Shown one piece after another: positions 1 through 7,008 of a stretch of DNA of 11,778 nucleotides. The number at the start of each line of letters is the position of its first letter. The first letter of the stretch is position 1. This DNA is from Acidobacteriota bacterium. GTDB lineage: Bacteria; Acidobacteriota; Terriglobia; Terriglobales; Acidobacteriaceae. The notes below the pieces were generated by a model. That model saw nothing but the letters and a program-made list of their open reading frames with translations, ran no database searches and had not been told where the DNA came from. A program made the position numbers and the translations under genes. Location: contig JAJZMO010000164.1 of assembly GCA_021798235.1 (NCBI GenBank), positions 1 to 11,778 of the forward strand, written 5' to 3'.

Positions 1-32
1 ACACTGCGAGGTATGCAGGCTGTATCCCACTC

Positions 33-45
33 GGCGCATTGCGCC
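33..45. other. Short dyad before panB
   Basis: GGCGCATTGCGCC is a perfect inverted repeat (GGCGC, three-base loop, GCGCC). It lies about 27 bases before the panB start and has no T-run after it. It could be an operator half, the end of an upstream transcription unit, or chance in GC-rich DNA. The upstream gene is outside the window, so its context cannot be judged. Confidence 0.25.
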
Positions 46-61
46 ACACGGGAACGGCACT

Positions 62-68
62 GGAGAAG
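62..68 (+). promoter_or_regulatory. Ribosome binding site that decides the panB start
   Basis: GGAGAAG lies just upstream of the ATG at 72; the GGAG core is separated from it by six bases. Neither the in-frame TTG at 39 nor the ATG at 180 has such a site, so this favours translation from 72 with the N-terminal extension included. Confidence 0.6.
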
Positions 69-71
69 ATC

Positions 72-1040
72 ATGAGCCTACCAACCACCCAGCAAGGCGC
101 GGTCAAGACGGGCGCGTTTGCGTCCGACGCTTCCCGCAACCCATCAACACAGATTGCTTCCCCCAACCACTCCACGCAGATGAAGATGACGCTGCCTGCC
201 TTGCTGGAAAAGAAGCGCAACCGCACGCCCATTGCCGCGCTGACGGCCTATGACTTTTCCTCCGCGCGCGTGGTGGATGAGGCAGGCATCGACCTGGTGC
301 TGGTAGGCGACTCCCTGGCCATGGTGATGCTGGGCTATGAGAGCACGCTGCCGGTCACCGTGGACGAGATGCTGCTCTTTACCCGCGCAGTGCGGCGTGG
401 CGTGCGGCGCGCTTTGCTGGTGGCCGATATGCCCTTCGGCTCGTATCACGCCAGCGTTGCGGAAGGCGTAGCCAATGCCGTTCGCTTTTTGAAAGAGGCC
501 GGCGCGGAGGCGGTGAAGATTGAGGGCGGACGGAGCCGCACAGAATTGGTGCGCGCGCTGGTGGATGCAGAAATTCCCGTGGTGGGCCATATTGGCCTGA
601 CGCCGCAATCGCTACATCGCATGGGGGGCTATCGCGTGCAGGGCAAATCGCTCACGGCGGCGGAGCATCTGCTGGAAGACGCACACGCACTGGAAGCTGC
701 GGGAGTCTCCCTGCTGGTGTTGGAAGGCATGCCGCGCGAGCTGGCAGCGCAGATCACGACGGAGTTGCAGATTCCCACCATCGGCATTGGCGCGGGTCCA
801 GAGTGCGATGGACAGATTCTTGTACTGCATGACCTGCTCGGGCTTACCTTTGCGCCTACAGCAAAATTCGTGCGCCACTATGCCGACTTGGGCGCGCAAA
901 TGCGCGCAGCGGTACAGCAGTATGGAGAAGAGGTTGCAGCCCGCAGATTTCCCAGCGATGCAGAAAGCTACCACCTGCCAACGGAGACGCGCAGCCACAT
1001 GGAGCAGCGCAAGCAAAGCAGTCAACGCAAAAAGGCTTAA
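72..1040 (+). CDS. panB: PanB, 3-methyl-2-oxobutanoate hydroxymethyltransferase (ketopantoate hydroxymethyltransferase)
   Basis: Transfers a hydroxymethyl group from 5,10-methylene-tetrahydrofolate to 2-oxoisovalerate to make ketopantoate, the first committed step to pantothenate, in the cytoplasm. The 322-residue product shows the family signatures in order: TAYD at 58-61, VGDSL with metal-binding Asp80, VADMPFGSY with Asp119, KIEGG with Glu151, GHIGLTPQS at 172-180, and VLEGMP with the catalytic Glu218. Spacing between these residues matches the E. coli enzyme within two residues. The ATG at 72 was chosen because GGAG lies six bases upstream (62-65). An in-frame TTG at 39 and an ATG at 180 lack a comparable site. 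From 72 the protein has a 36-residue Ser/Thr/Gln/Asn-rich extension before the conserved core, and a Lys/Gln-rich tail of about 20 residues; the E. coli enzyme has neither. panC follows after 12 bases. Identity is secure; the exact N-terminus is less so. Confidence 0.96.
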   Translation: MSLPTTQQGAVKTGAFASDASRNPSTQIASPNHSTQMKMTLPALLEKKRNRTPIAALTAYDFSSARVVDEAGIDLVLVGDSLAMVMLGYESTLPVTVDEMLLFTRAVRRGVRRALLVADMPFGSYHASVAEGVANAVRFLKEAGAEAVKIEGGRSRTELVRALVDAEIPVVGHIGLTPQSLHRMGGYRVQGKSLTAAEHLLEDAHALEAAGVSLLVLEGMPRELAAQITTELQIPTIGIGAGPECDGQILVLHDLLGLTFAPTAKFVRHYADLGAQMRAAVQQYGEEVAARRFPSDAESYHLPTETRSHMEQRKQSSQRKKA

Positions 1041-1052
1041 CAATATATATCC

Positions 1053-1904
1053 ATGCAAATCCTCTCCACAATCGCAGAGGTACGCACAGCGGTGCGTGCC
1101 TTGCGCGCAGAAAAAGGCAGCGTCGGCTTTGTCCCAACCATGGGTGCGTTGCACGCCGGGCATCGCTCCCTGATGCAAATTGCGCGCGCACGCTGCGGCT
1201 CGGTCGTCGCTTCCATCTTTGTGAACCCAACCCAGTTTGGGCCCAATGAGGATTTCAATCGCTATCCCCGCACCTTTGCCGAAGATTGTGCAGCGCTGGA
1301 AGCCGAACAGGTCGATCTGTTGTTTGCGCCCGAGGTGGCAACAATGTATCCGGCGGATGCAGCAACCCTAGTGCGCGTGGAGGGTCTGCGCGATCGACTG
1401 GATGGCGCTTCGCGCCCCGGACACTTCGACGGAGTGGCTACAGTGGTCACAAAATTGTTCCACATTGTGCAGCCGGACGCGGCCTTCTTCGGCCAAAAAG
1501 ATGCAGCACAAGTGGCCGTGTTGCGCCGCATGGTGCGGGATCTGAACCTGCCGGTGGAGATGGTCCTTTGCCCCACGATGCGCGAGGCCGACGGACTGGC
1601 GATGAGCTCGCGCAATCGTTACTTGTCGCCAGAGGAACGCAGGCAGGCGCTGGTGTTGTGGCGTGCGCTGCAAGTGGCTGAGTCACTCGTCAAAAGTGGA
1701 GAGCGGCAGTCCGCACGCTTGCTCGATGCCATGCGTTCCGTATTGGCATCCGAGCCAGCAATCCGCATCGACTATCTAGCGGTCGTGGATGCGGACACGC
1801 TGCTGCCCGTGGACGATACACGCGCAGGTGCTTTACTGGCGGTGGCCGCATATGTGGGACCCACGCGACTCATCGACAACCTTGTGCTGCCGCCGTCAGC
1901 ATAA
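1053..1904 (+). CDS. panC: PanC, pantothenate synthetase (pantoate--beta-alanine ligase)
   Basis: ATP-dependent ligase that joins D-pantoate to beta-alanine through a pantoyl-adenylate, completing pantothenate in the cytoplasm. The product is 283 residues, the same length as E. coli PanC as I recall it. Visible motifs are the nucleotidyltransferase HIGH-like segment TMGALHAGH at 29-37, FVNPTQF at 56-62, RYPRT at 70-74, ASRPGHFDGV at 119-128, FFGQKD at 145-150, and the KMSKS-like MSSRN at 184-188. It starts 12 bases after panB stops, in an AT-rich spacer (caatatatatcc) with no clear Shine-Dalgarno sequence; an AAAGG within the end of panB is rather far away, so translation may depend partly on coupling to panB. 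It converges on bcp with 10 bases between the stops. The third pathway gene, panD, is not in the window. Confidence 0.97.
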   Translation: MQILSTIAEVRTAVRALRAEKGSVGFVPTMGALHAGHRSLMQIARARCGSVVASIFVNPTQFGPNEDFNRYPRTFAEDCAALEAEQVDLLFAPEVATMYPADAATLVRVEGLRDRLDGASRPGHFDGVATVVTKLFHIVQPDAAFFGQKDAAQVAVLRRMVRDLNLPVEMVLCPTMREADGLAMSSRNRYLSPEERRQALVLWRALQVAESLVKSGERQSARLLDAMRSVLASEPAIRIDYLAVVDADTLLPVDDTRAGALLAVAAYVGPTRLIDNLVLPPSA

Positions 1905-1923
1905 GTGGGGCAATTTACTTTGC
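1899..1923. terminator. Possible bidirectional hairpin across the panC and bcp stop codons
   Basis: The arm at 1899-1906 (GCATAAGT, one bulged T) can pair with ACTTTGC at 1917-1923, giving seven base pairs around a ten-base loop. It includes the stop codons of both convergent genes. There is no strong T-run on either side, so a classical intrinsic terminator is not shown; it may be a weak shared terminator or chance. Confidence 0.25.
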
Positions 1924-2379
1924 AGATTCCTTGAGCGCAGCCAGCACTTCTTCTGCATGGCCCTCTGGCTTTACCTTGCGAAAGACCTTGAGTAAACGCT
2001 GATCGGGGCCAATCAAAAACGTGCTGCGTTCGATGCCAATTACTTTTTTCCCGTACATGTTCTTTTCGCGCAACACGTCAAACTGCTTGCAGACCTTTTC
2101 GTCCACATCGGCAAGCAAAGGATAGGTTAGGTCGTACTTCTCTTGAAATTTTTTCTGCGCGCGCGGCGTGTCGCGGGAGATGCCCAGCACGACCGCACCC
2201 GCCTTTTGCAGCTTGCTGAGTGAGTCGCGGAAGCCGCAAGCCTCGATGGTACAGCCCGGCGTGTCTGCCTTGGGATAGAAGAAGAGCACGACCGGCTTGC
2301 CGGAAAAATCCTTCAGCTGCACGGTGTTTTCGTCCTGATCCAGCAAGGTAAAGTTTGCGACTTTGTCGTTGGCTTCCAT
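1915..2379 (-). CDS. bcp: Thiol peroxidase of the BCP/PrxQ (peroxiredoxin) family
   Basis: Reduces hydrogen peroxide and alkyl hydroperoxides using thioredoxin as electron donor; cytoplasmic, monomeric type. The 154-residue protein has the usual family length. The peroxidatic motif is YPKADTPGCTIEAC at 35-48: Thr40 and Cys43 form the active site, and Cys48, five residues on, is placed like the resolving cysteine of E. coli BCP (Cys45/Cys50). The later segment GIERSTFLIGPDQ is the conserved beta-strand region with the arginine that activates the catalytic cysteine. There is no signal peptide. The start is well supported: GGAGG at 2386-2390 lies six bases before the ATG. It follows galU by 25 bases in the same direction, so it is probably co-transcribed with it, though the two have no obvious functional link. 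Confidence 0.96.
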   Translation of the reverse strand: MEANDKVANFTLLDQDENTVQLKDFSGKPVVLFFYPKADTPGCTIEACGFRDSLSKLQKAGAVVLGISRDTPRAQKKFQEKYDLTYPLLADVDEKVCKQFDVLREKNMYGKKVIGIERSTFLIGPDQRLLKVFRKVKPEGHAEEVLAALKESAK

Positions 2380-2404
2380 AAAATGCCTCCAGCGTTGCGA
2401 AAGA

Positions 2405-3283
2405 CTACAGAGAAAGTTTCTTCAACCAGGCGCGAAAATCGGGGCCTAGGTCTTCCCGTTCCAACGCAAATTGCACTGTGGCCTGCAAAAAGCCAAGCTT
2501 GTCGCCAGCATCGTAGCGCTTGCCCTCAAAGCTGTAGCCATAGACTTTTTCATGTTGCAGCAGACTGCGAATGCCGTCGGTGAGCTGAATTTCATTGCCT
2601 GCGCCGAGTTGCGTCTTCTCCAAAACATCAAAGATGCGCGGCGTAAGAATATAGCGACCGATGATGGCGTTTTTTGAAGGTGCTTTGTCCGGCTTGGGTT
2701 TCTCGACCAGATTTTTTACATCCATAATGCGCGGATTTTTCTCAAGTGGGGTGCAGTCCAGCACACCATAGGAAGAGATGGCCGGGCCTTCGACGAGCTG
2801 CGTGGCCAGTATGGAAGACTGCACTTCTTCGAAGACTTCAATCATCTGTTGCAGACAAGGCTGCGGCGCATCAATCACATCGTCGGGCAAAATCACGGCA
2901 AAGGGTTCGTCGCCGACCAGGTCACGCGCCATCAACACGGCGTGGCCCAGGCCCAGGGCTTCCTTTTGCCGGATGTAGGCAATCTGCACCATGCTGGAAA
3001 TCTCGCGCGCCAGTACGAGCAAGTCGTTTTTACCACGCGAAGCGAGCTGATGCTCCAGCTCAAAGCTGATGTCGAAGTGATCTTCAATCACCGTCTTGCC
3101 GCGGCCCGTGACGATGATGATCTGCTCACAGCCTGCGGCGACAGCTTCTTCAACAGCGTATTGAATAATGGGCTTGTCCACCACGGGCAACATCTCTTTG
3201 GGGATGGCTTTGGTGGCGGGCAAAAATCGTGTGCCCAAACCTGCGGCAGGAAATACAGCTTTGCGTATGCGTTGTTTTTTCAT
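2405..3283 (-). CDS. galU: UTP--glucose-1-phosphate uridylyltransferase
   Basis: Makes UDP-glucose from UTP and glucose-1-phosphate, feeding lipopolysaccharide, exopolysaccharide, trehalose and galactose metabolism in the cytoplasm. The 292-residue product has the usual length. It begins with the sugar-nucleotide transferase loop at 11-29 (AAGLGTRFLPATKAIPKE region with Arg19, Lys25 and Lys29). It continues with GLGHAV at 111-116, the metal-binding LPDD at 132-135, VEKPKP at 193-198, GRYILTP at 209-215, and YDAGDKLGFLQA at 257-268, whose Asp matches the second metal ligand of E. coli GalU. The close homologue RmlA (dTDP-glucose synthase) is unlikely because the C-terminal region here is GalU-like. 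The ribosome site before the ATG is weak (GAG at -12 to -10). A likely promoter lies in the 105-base gap upstream. Confidence 0.96.
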   Translation of the reverse strand: MKKQRIRKAVFPAAGLGTRFLPATKAIPKEMLPVVDKPIIQYAVEEAVAAGCEQIIIVTGRGKTVIEDHFDISFELEHQLASRGKNDLLVLAREISSMVQIAYIRQKEALGLGHAVLMARDLVGDEPFAVILPDDVIDAPQPCLQQMIEVFEEVQSSILATQLVEGPAISSYGVLDCTPLEKNPRIMDVKNLVEKPKPDKAPSKNAIIGRYILTPRIFDVLEKTQLGAGNEIQLTDGIRSLLQHEKVYGYSFEGKRYDAGDKLGFLQATVQFALEREDLGPDFRAWLKKLSL

Positions 3284-3303
3284 CGTGATATCTCAGCGCT
3301 TCC

Positions 3304-3331
3304 ATTCTACAAGACGCTACTTCCGCGCCAA
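3304..3331 (-). promoter_or_regulatory. Candidate sigma70-type promoter for galU-bcp
   Basis: Read on the minus strand, TTGGCG (3326-3331, 4 of 6 matches to the -35 consensus) is followed after 16 bases by TAGAAT (3304-3309, 5 of 6 matches to the -10). Transcription would start near 3297, leaving a leader of roughly 13 bases before galU. It sits in the 105-base gap between the phosphatase stop and galU, the largest gap in this minus-strand block. Prediction only. Confidence 0.4.
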
Positions 3332-3388
3332 ATGTAAAACCCTGTTGCAAGAAAATATCTGCTCCGGTAATTGCCAAGTCATTTCTGG

Positions 3389-5332
3389 CTAGCATTCTGG
3401 CTGTACGGATTCGCTCAACACGCGCAGGGCGACGATGGTTTCGTCGTCGAAGTGCTCAATGCCGCCTTGAAAGGTGGATACGGCTTTTAAAATCCCATTA
3501 ACTACGGTGTTGGGGGAACAGCGCTGATTCTTGGCCAACACAGCGGTCAGACGCTCATCGCCAAACATTTCTCCGGAATCATTTTCGGCGTCCAGCATGC
3601 CATCGCTGGTGAAGACGAGCATGTCGCCGGGTTGCGTAGCGAGGGTGAACTCCTCATAGGTGACGTCAGGGAACATGCCCAAGGGAAAGCCCGTGGCCTG
3701 CACGCGCTCGATGGAGCCAGAACGGCAGATGAAGGGCTGAGTAGAGCCAGCATTGGCGATTTGCAGCGTGCGGTCGTTATCATTCCACACAGCGTAGAGC
3801 ATGACGACGTATTGCGAATCCACCTTGCGCTCTTGCAGGGAGTTATTCAGCGTGCGCAGCATGGCTGCGGGGGAAGGCTTACGCGTGGCATTCGAGCGGA
3901 GCAGTCCGCTGACGACTGCAGCGTAGAGAGCAGCGGGTGTGCCCTTGCCACTTACGTCACCGAGTGCGATGCCAATGCGTCCATCCCCGTAGTCGAGAAA
4001 GTCGTACAGGTCGCCACCAATGATCTGCGCGGGCACAAAACGCGTGGCGAATTGCGAATTCTTGGTTTGCGGCATGGCTGGCGGCAGCAAGCGAAATTGC
4101 ACCTCGCGCGCCATGGCCAAGTCCTCTTCCATGCGCTGTTCCTCTTGCGCCAAGCGCTGATAGAGGCGCGCATTTTCCATCGCTACGGCCAGTTGCGCGG
4201 CCAGCGTGCTGACGGCGTGAACGTGCTCTTCGTTGAAGAAATTCGCGCGCGTGTGTTCCAGATCGAGCACGCCGATCACCTTGCCTTTATAGATGAGCGG
4301 CACAGCCATCTCTGAACGCGTGTCTGCGTGAACCATCACATAACGCGGGTCGCGGCGCACATCCCCGGAGAAGATGGGCTGGCGTTGCGTGACCGCAGCG
4401 CCGATCAGTCCCTGGTGAATCGGCACTGGCTCGGTGGGCGATGGATCGGCCTGATCGAAGCGAATCGAGAAGCGATGCACCAAGTGCGTGCGCTGCTCGT
4501 TGAGCATCCAGATGACAAACATCTGATACGGAATGACGCGCTTGAGCAGGTGGCCGACGCGCTCCAGCAGTTGATCGGGATCCAGAATCGAAGTTAGCTC
4601 CCGGCTGACCTCATGCAAAACTTCCAGCGCCTGCGCCTGACGCGAGATGCGCGTGTACAGGCGCGCATTTTCAATAGCAGTGGCCACGCGCGAGGCAGTC
4701 AGTTGGAGCAGATGCAGATGCTCTGGGCTGAAGTAGTCCGGCTGCTCGGATTGAATGTCGATGACGCCGATGATGCGGTTTTTGGTAATGAGCGGCACGG
4801 CAAGTTCGGAGCGCACCTGCGGATTGGCATCAATGTAATTGCTAATGGTACGAACGTCCTGCACCAGCATGGCCTCGCGCCGCTCAGCCACCTGGCCCAC
4901 GATTCCCTGTCCCATACGAATGCGCAGGCGCTCCACATGAGGAGCATGACCAATTTGAAAACGCATGCGAAGGTCATTGGTGCGATCGTTGACCAGCAGG
5001 ATGGAGAAGATGCGAAAGTCGATGACGGCGCGCACCAGGTCAGCCACGCGGTGCAACAAAGTTTGCAGATCGAGCGTAGTGTTGAGTGCGTCGGCCAGAC
5101 GCATCAAAAACTCGCTCTGCAGGGATTCAATGCGTGGTTCAGCAGGATGGGGAGCCTGTTGCAAAGCAGGGCGATAGTCGCCTTCGAATGTATGCGTGCT
5201 CTCGTCAGCAGCCGCCGTAACGGATGCAACGGCGTGCGTCCGCTCTTCCACTTCCTTTTTTCCGTGCTTGTGCTTCGCCTTGGATGCGTGTGGAGTCGCT
5301 GCCGATTTGGACTTGCCGTTTTCTGGTTTCAT
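3389..5332 (-). CDS. Tandem-GAF SpoIIE/RsbU-type serine/threonine protein phosphatase
   Basis: A soluble signalling phosphatase of 647 residues. Residues 1-65 are Lys/His/Ala-rich and probably disordered. GAF domain 1 spans about 70-225 and GAF domain 2 about 235-390. Both show GAF features: QGIVGQVAERREAMLVQDVR with ELAVPLITKNRIIGVIDIQS in the first, and QGLIGAAVTQRQPIFSGDVR with EMAVPLIYKGKVIGVLDLEH in the second. A short helical linker (392-416) leads to a PP2C-like SpoIIE domain at about 425-647. This has GGDLYDF at 439-445, GDVSGKG at 458-464 and FTSDGMLDAEN at 574-584; Asp441, Asp459 and Asp577 are the expected metal ligands. Relatives dephosphorylate anti-sigma-factor antagonists or similar proteins when the sensor domains bind a ligand. 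No kinase, antagonist or sigma factor is nearby, so the target is unknown. ATG 5332 was chosen, 11 bases after hpt; an in-frame TTG at 5374 would overlap hpt and lacks a ribosome site. Confidence 0.9.
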   Translation of the reverse strand: MKPENGKSKSAATPHASKAKHKHGKKEVEERTHAVASVTAAADESTHTFEGDYRPALQQAPHPAEPRIESLQSEFLMRLADALNTTLDLQTLLHRVADLVRAVIDFRIFSILLVNDRTNDLRMRFQIGHAPHVERLRIRMGQGIVGQVAERREAMLVQDVRTISNYIDANPQVRSELAVPLITKNRIIGVIDIQSEQPDYFSPEHLHLLQLTASRVATAIENARLYTRISRQAQALEVLHEVSRELTSILDPDQLLERVGHLLKRVIPYQMFVIWMLNEQRTHLVHRFSIRFDQADPSPTEPVPIHQGLIGAAVTQRQPIFSGDVRRDPRYVMVHADTRSEMAVPLIYKGKVIGVLDLEHTRANFFNEEHVHAVSTLAAQLAVAMENARLYQRLAQEEQRMEEDLAMAREVQFRLLPPAMPQTKNSQFATRFVPAQIIGGDLYDFLDYGDGRIGIALGDVSGKGTPAALYAAVVSGLLRSNATRKPSPAAMLRTLNNSLQERKVDSQYVVMLYAVWNDNDRTLQIANAGSTQPFICRSGSIERVQATGFPLGMFPDVTYEEFTLATQPGDMLVFTSDGMLDAENDSGEMFGDERLTAVLAKNQRCSPNTVVNGILKAVSTFQGGIEHFDDETIVALRVLSESVQPEC

Positions 5333-5343
5333 GCGCGGTCGTG

Positions 5344-5889
5344 CTACTCCGGATCGTCCGGGGGCATTAAACAAATGTCAGGCAGATTGCGGTAGCGCTC
5401 GGCAAAGTCCATGCCGTAGCCCACCACAAATTGATTGGGCAAAGTGAAGCCGACGTAATCGGCCTCGATCTTTTCCAAGCGGCGCGCCGGCTTGTCCAGC
5501 AGTGCGGCGATCTTGAGTGAGGCGGGCTTCTGCTGCAATAACAACCCGCGCAGATAGGCCAGCGTAAGTCCGGTGTCCAAAATGTCCTCTACGAGAATGA
5601 CATGCTGGCCTTCAATGGAGTGATCCAAGTCTTTAACCATGCGGACAATGCCGCTGGAATGCGCGCCGCGTCCGTAACTGGAGACTGCGACAAAATCAAA
5701 GGTGCAGGCGGGCGTGATGGAGCGAGCCAAGTCCGATAAAAAGATGGCCGCGCCTTTGAGCACGCCCACGAGAATAATGCTTTTTCCCGCGTAATCGCGG
5801 CTGATCTGTGCGCCGAGTTCGGCCACGCGCCCGGCGATCTGCCCGGCGGGGTGGAGAACCTCCAGCTTGGTCTGCGTTCTCAGCATCAT
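5344..5889 (-). CDS. hpt: Hypoxanthine phosphoribosyltransferase
   Basis: Salvages hypoxanthine (usually also guanine) by attaching it to PRPP to form IMP or GMP, in the cytoplasm. The 181-residue product matches the family length. Visible are VGVLKGAAIFLSDL at 41-54, SSYG at 70-73, the PRPP-binding loop VILVEDILDTGLTL at 97-110 (Glu101, Asp102, Asp105, Thr106, Gly107, Thr109), and the C-terminal VVGYGMDFAERYRNLPDI typical of bacterial HPRT. The frame stays open upstream to 6084, but that part is Arg-rich, unlike any HPRT and gives an oversized protein, so the start is placed at the ATG-ATG pair at 5884-5889 (either codon possible). The ribosome site is weak (GGA close to the start). The phosphatase gene begins 11 bases after the stop and is probably co-transcribed. 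hpt is transcribed divergently from the secreted-protein gene at 6105. Confidence 0.95.
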   Translation of the reverse strand: MMLRTQTKLEVLHPAGQIAGRVAELGAQISRDYAGKSIILVGVLKGAAIFLSDLARSITPACTFDFVAVSSYGRGAHSSGIVRMVKDLDHSIEGQHVILVEDILDTGLTLAYLRGLLLQQKPASLKIAALLDKPARRLEKIEADYVGFTLPNQFVVGYGMDFAERYRNLPDICLMPPDDPE

Positions 5890-5902
5890 CGTCCGTAGCC
5901 AA

Positions 5903-5908
5903 AGTATA
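5903..5908 (-). promoter_or_regulatory. Candidate -10 element for hpt
   Basis: TATACT on the minus strand matches the -10 consensus in 5 of 6 positions and lies 13 bases before the first hpt ATG. No good -35 box sits at the proper distance. A start point about seven bases downstream would leave an almost leaderless message, consistent with the weak ribosome site. Tentative. Confidence 0.3.
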
Positions 5909-5968
5909 CCCGTAGCCGGGGTTAGATTTTCCTCAAGGCAACCTTCCCGGATGGTTCGGAAACGTCCG

Positions 5969-6045
5969 TGGCCTGCATTCCTGTCCGAGCGCCGGGCACG
6001 CCTCGCACCCCGCTCTCCACGCAGGCCATGGCTTCGCCAATGGCC
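5969..6045 (+). other. Structured divergent leader: hairpin and competing inverted repeat
   Basis: Bases 6024-6032 (GGCCATGGC) pair with 6036-6045 (GCCAATGGCC) to give nine base pairs with one bulged A and a three-base loop, a stable hairpin. In addition TGGCCTGC at 5969-5976 is the exact complement of GCAGGCCA at 6021-6028, and this pairing would exclude the hairpin. Both lie between hpt and the gene at 6105, ending 59 bases before its ATG. There is no T-run after the hairpin. I saw no convincing promoter for the + strand gene in the 215-base region, so whether this is transcribed as a leader, acts as DNA operator, or is chance is open. Confidence 0.4.
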
Positions 6046-6104
6046 CTCTTCGTGTACCCTACATTTATCCCGAAAGTTTCCCAACGTTTTGGAGACGATT
6101 GCCC

Positions 6105-6971
6105 ATGTTGCAACCGCTTAGGCACCTGTTTACCTTTTTCGCCTCCAAGTACACGCTGCGGCTCGTCTTGCTGCTCGCATTGTTGGTGCTTCCCGCACCG
6201 ATGTTTTCGCAAAGCAAGTTTGTCGACCATTGGCTGGATGCGGTGAATCGCACACAGGATGCGCAACCCCACTGGATTTCCCCGCTCATCCTGAACACGC
6301 CGCGACTGGAACAGAAGTTGCGCGCTGACTTTTCCCGGCAGATTCTGCCCGGCCATGCGACCACCTGGTCGTATGGCAACGGCAAAGGGCTGGACCTGAT
6401 GCCCTATAAAAACATTGCACTGATTCTGGATGCGCCGCCCTATCTACAGCACAGTGCTCCCAACTCTCCCGATGGCCTGGGCGATGTCAGCTTGCTCATC
6501 AAGTACCGCATTCTGGCTGCGAATGAAGACCACGGCAATTACATACTGTCTGCATACCTGGGTGGCACCGTGCCCACAGGCACCTATGCAAACGGCAGCA
6601 ACAGCGCGCAGATACTCCCCACAATCGCGGGCGGCAAGGGCTGGGGGAATTTCAGCTTGCAATCCACGTTGGGCGGAACGTTGCCGGTGGATAGCACCCG
6701 CATGGTGGGGCGTTCGATTGTTTGGAATACTTCTGCACAGTTGCACGTTTTGCACTATCTGTGGCCGGAACTCGGGACGAACAATACCTACTATTTGGGT
6801 GGGCCGAATGATGGCAAGTCGCTGAACTTTGTCACTCCGGGACTGCTGCTCGGACGCATTCCCCTGCGCCACCGCATGGGTCTTTCTTTGGGCGCTGGCA
6901 TGCAGTTCGCCGTTTCCCGCGCACCACAATATAACCACGCACTCATTCTGAGCGGACGTCTGCCGTTTTAA
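6105..6971 (+). CDS. Predicted secreted, beta-rich envelope protein (possible outer-membrane barrel)
   Basis: I do not recognise a specific gene. The 288-residue product begins with a basic stretch and a long hydrophobic core (about 18-32), ending in APMFS-QS, so a Sec signal peptide cleaved near residue 35 is likely. The mature part has no helical membrane segments. It has alternating-pattern strands separated by Gly/Asn/Pro turns: KNIALILDAP near 102, GLGDVSLLIKYR at 124-135, then segments with LSAYLGGTVPTG and LQSTLGGTLPVD. It ends in a terminal Phe (GRLPF), as outer-membrane barrels often do. The GLGD-hxhxhKYR plus GxxhPTG pattern resembles the broad MetA/phenol-degradation-like transporter barrel family; this is a resemblance from memory only. 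The ATG at 6105 has GGAG at 6091-6094, ten bases upstream; a TTG at 6099 is less likely. It diverges from hpt and converges on the oxidase operon. Confidence 0.7.
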   Translation: MLQPLRHLFTFFASKYTLRLVLLLALLVLPAPMFSQSKFVDHWLDAVNRTQDAQPHWISPLILNTPRLEQKLRADFSRQILPGHATTWSYGNGKGLDLMPYKNIALILDAPPYLQHSAPNSPDGLGDVSLLIKYRILAANEDHGNYILSAYLGGTVPTGTYANGSNSAQILPTIAGGKGWGNFSLQSTLGGTLPVDSTRMVGRSIVWNTSAQLHVLHYLWPELGTNNTYYLGGPNDGKSLNFVTPGLLLGRIPLRHRMGLSLGAGMQFAVSRAPQYNHALILSGRLPF

Positions 6972-7008
6972 CGCAAGCGCGAACTGGGTTCTATAGATAG
7001 TGCGTGAC

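Noticed and set aside
144..1178. Minus-strand open frames opposite panB and panC (144-608 and 612-1178)
   Set aside because: Both are His/Gln/Cys-rich mirror frames of well-identified pantothenate genes.
5332..5374. Upstream TTG start for the phosphatase at 5374
   Set aside because: It would overlap the end of hpt by 31 bases, lacks a ribosome site, and adds 14 residues of no visible value. The ATG at 5332 is preferred, although its own ribosome site is weak and distant.
4613..5395. 260-codon + strand open frame opposite the phosphatase and the hpt end
   Set aside because: Antisense to clear GAF domains, crosses a gene boundary on the other strand, and has no ribosome site or motif.
5890..6084. 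65-residue N-terminal extension of the hpt reading frame
   Set aside because: It is Arg/Gly-rich, resembles no HPRT N-terminus, would make the enzyme about a third too long, and overlaps the structured divergent spacer. The ATG pair at 5884-5889 gives the normal length.
6972..7008. Terminator between the secreted-protein gene and the membrane-protein gene
   Set aside because: The 37-base gap holds only a tiny CTAT/ATAG dyad with a two-base loop and no T-run on either strand.
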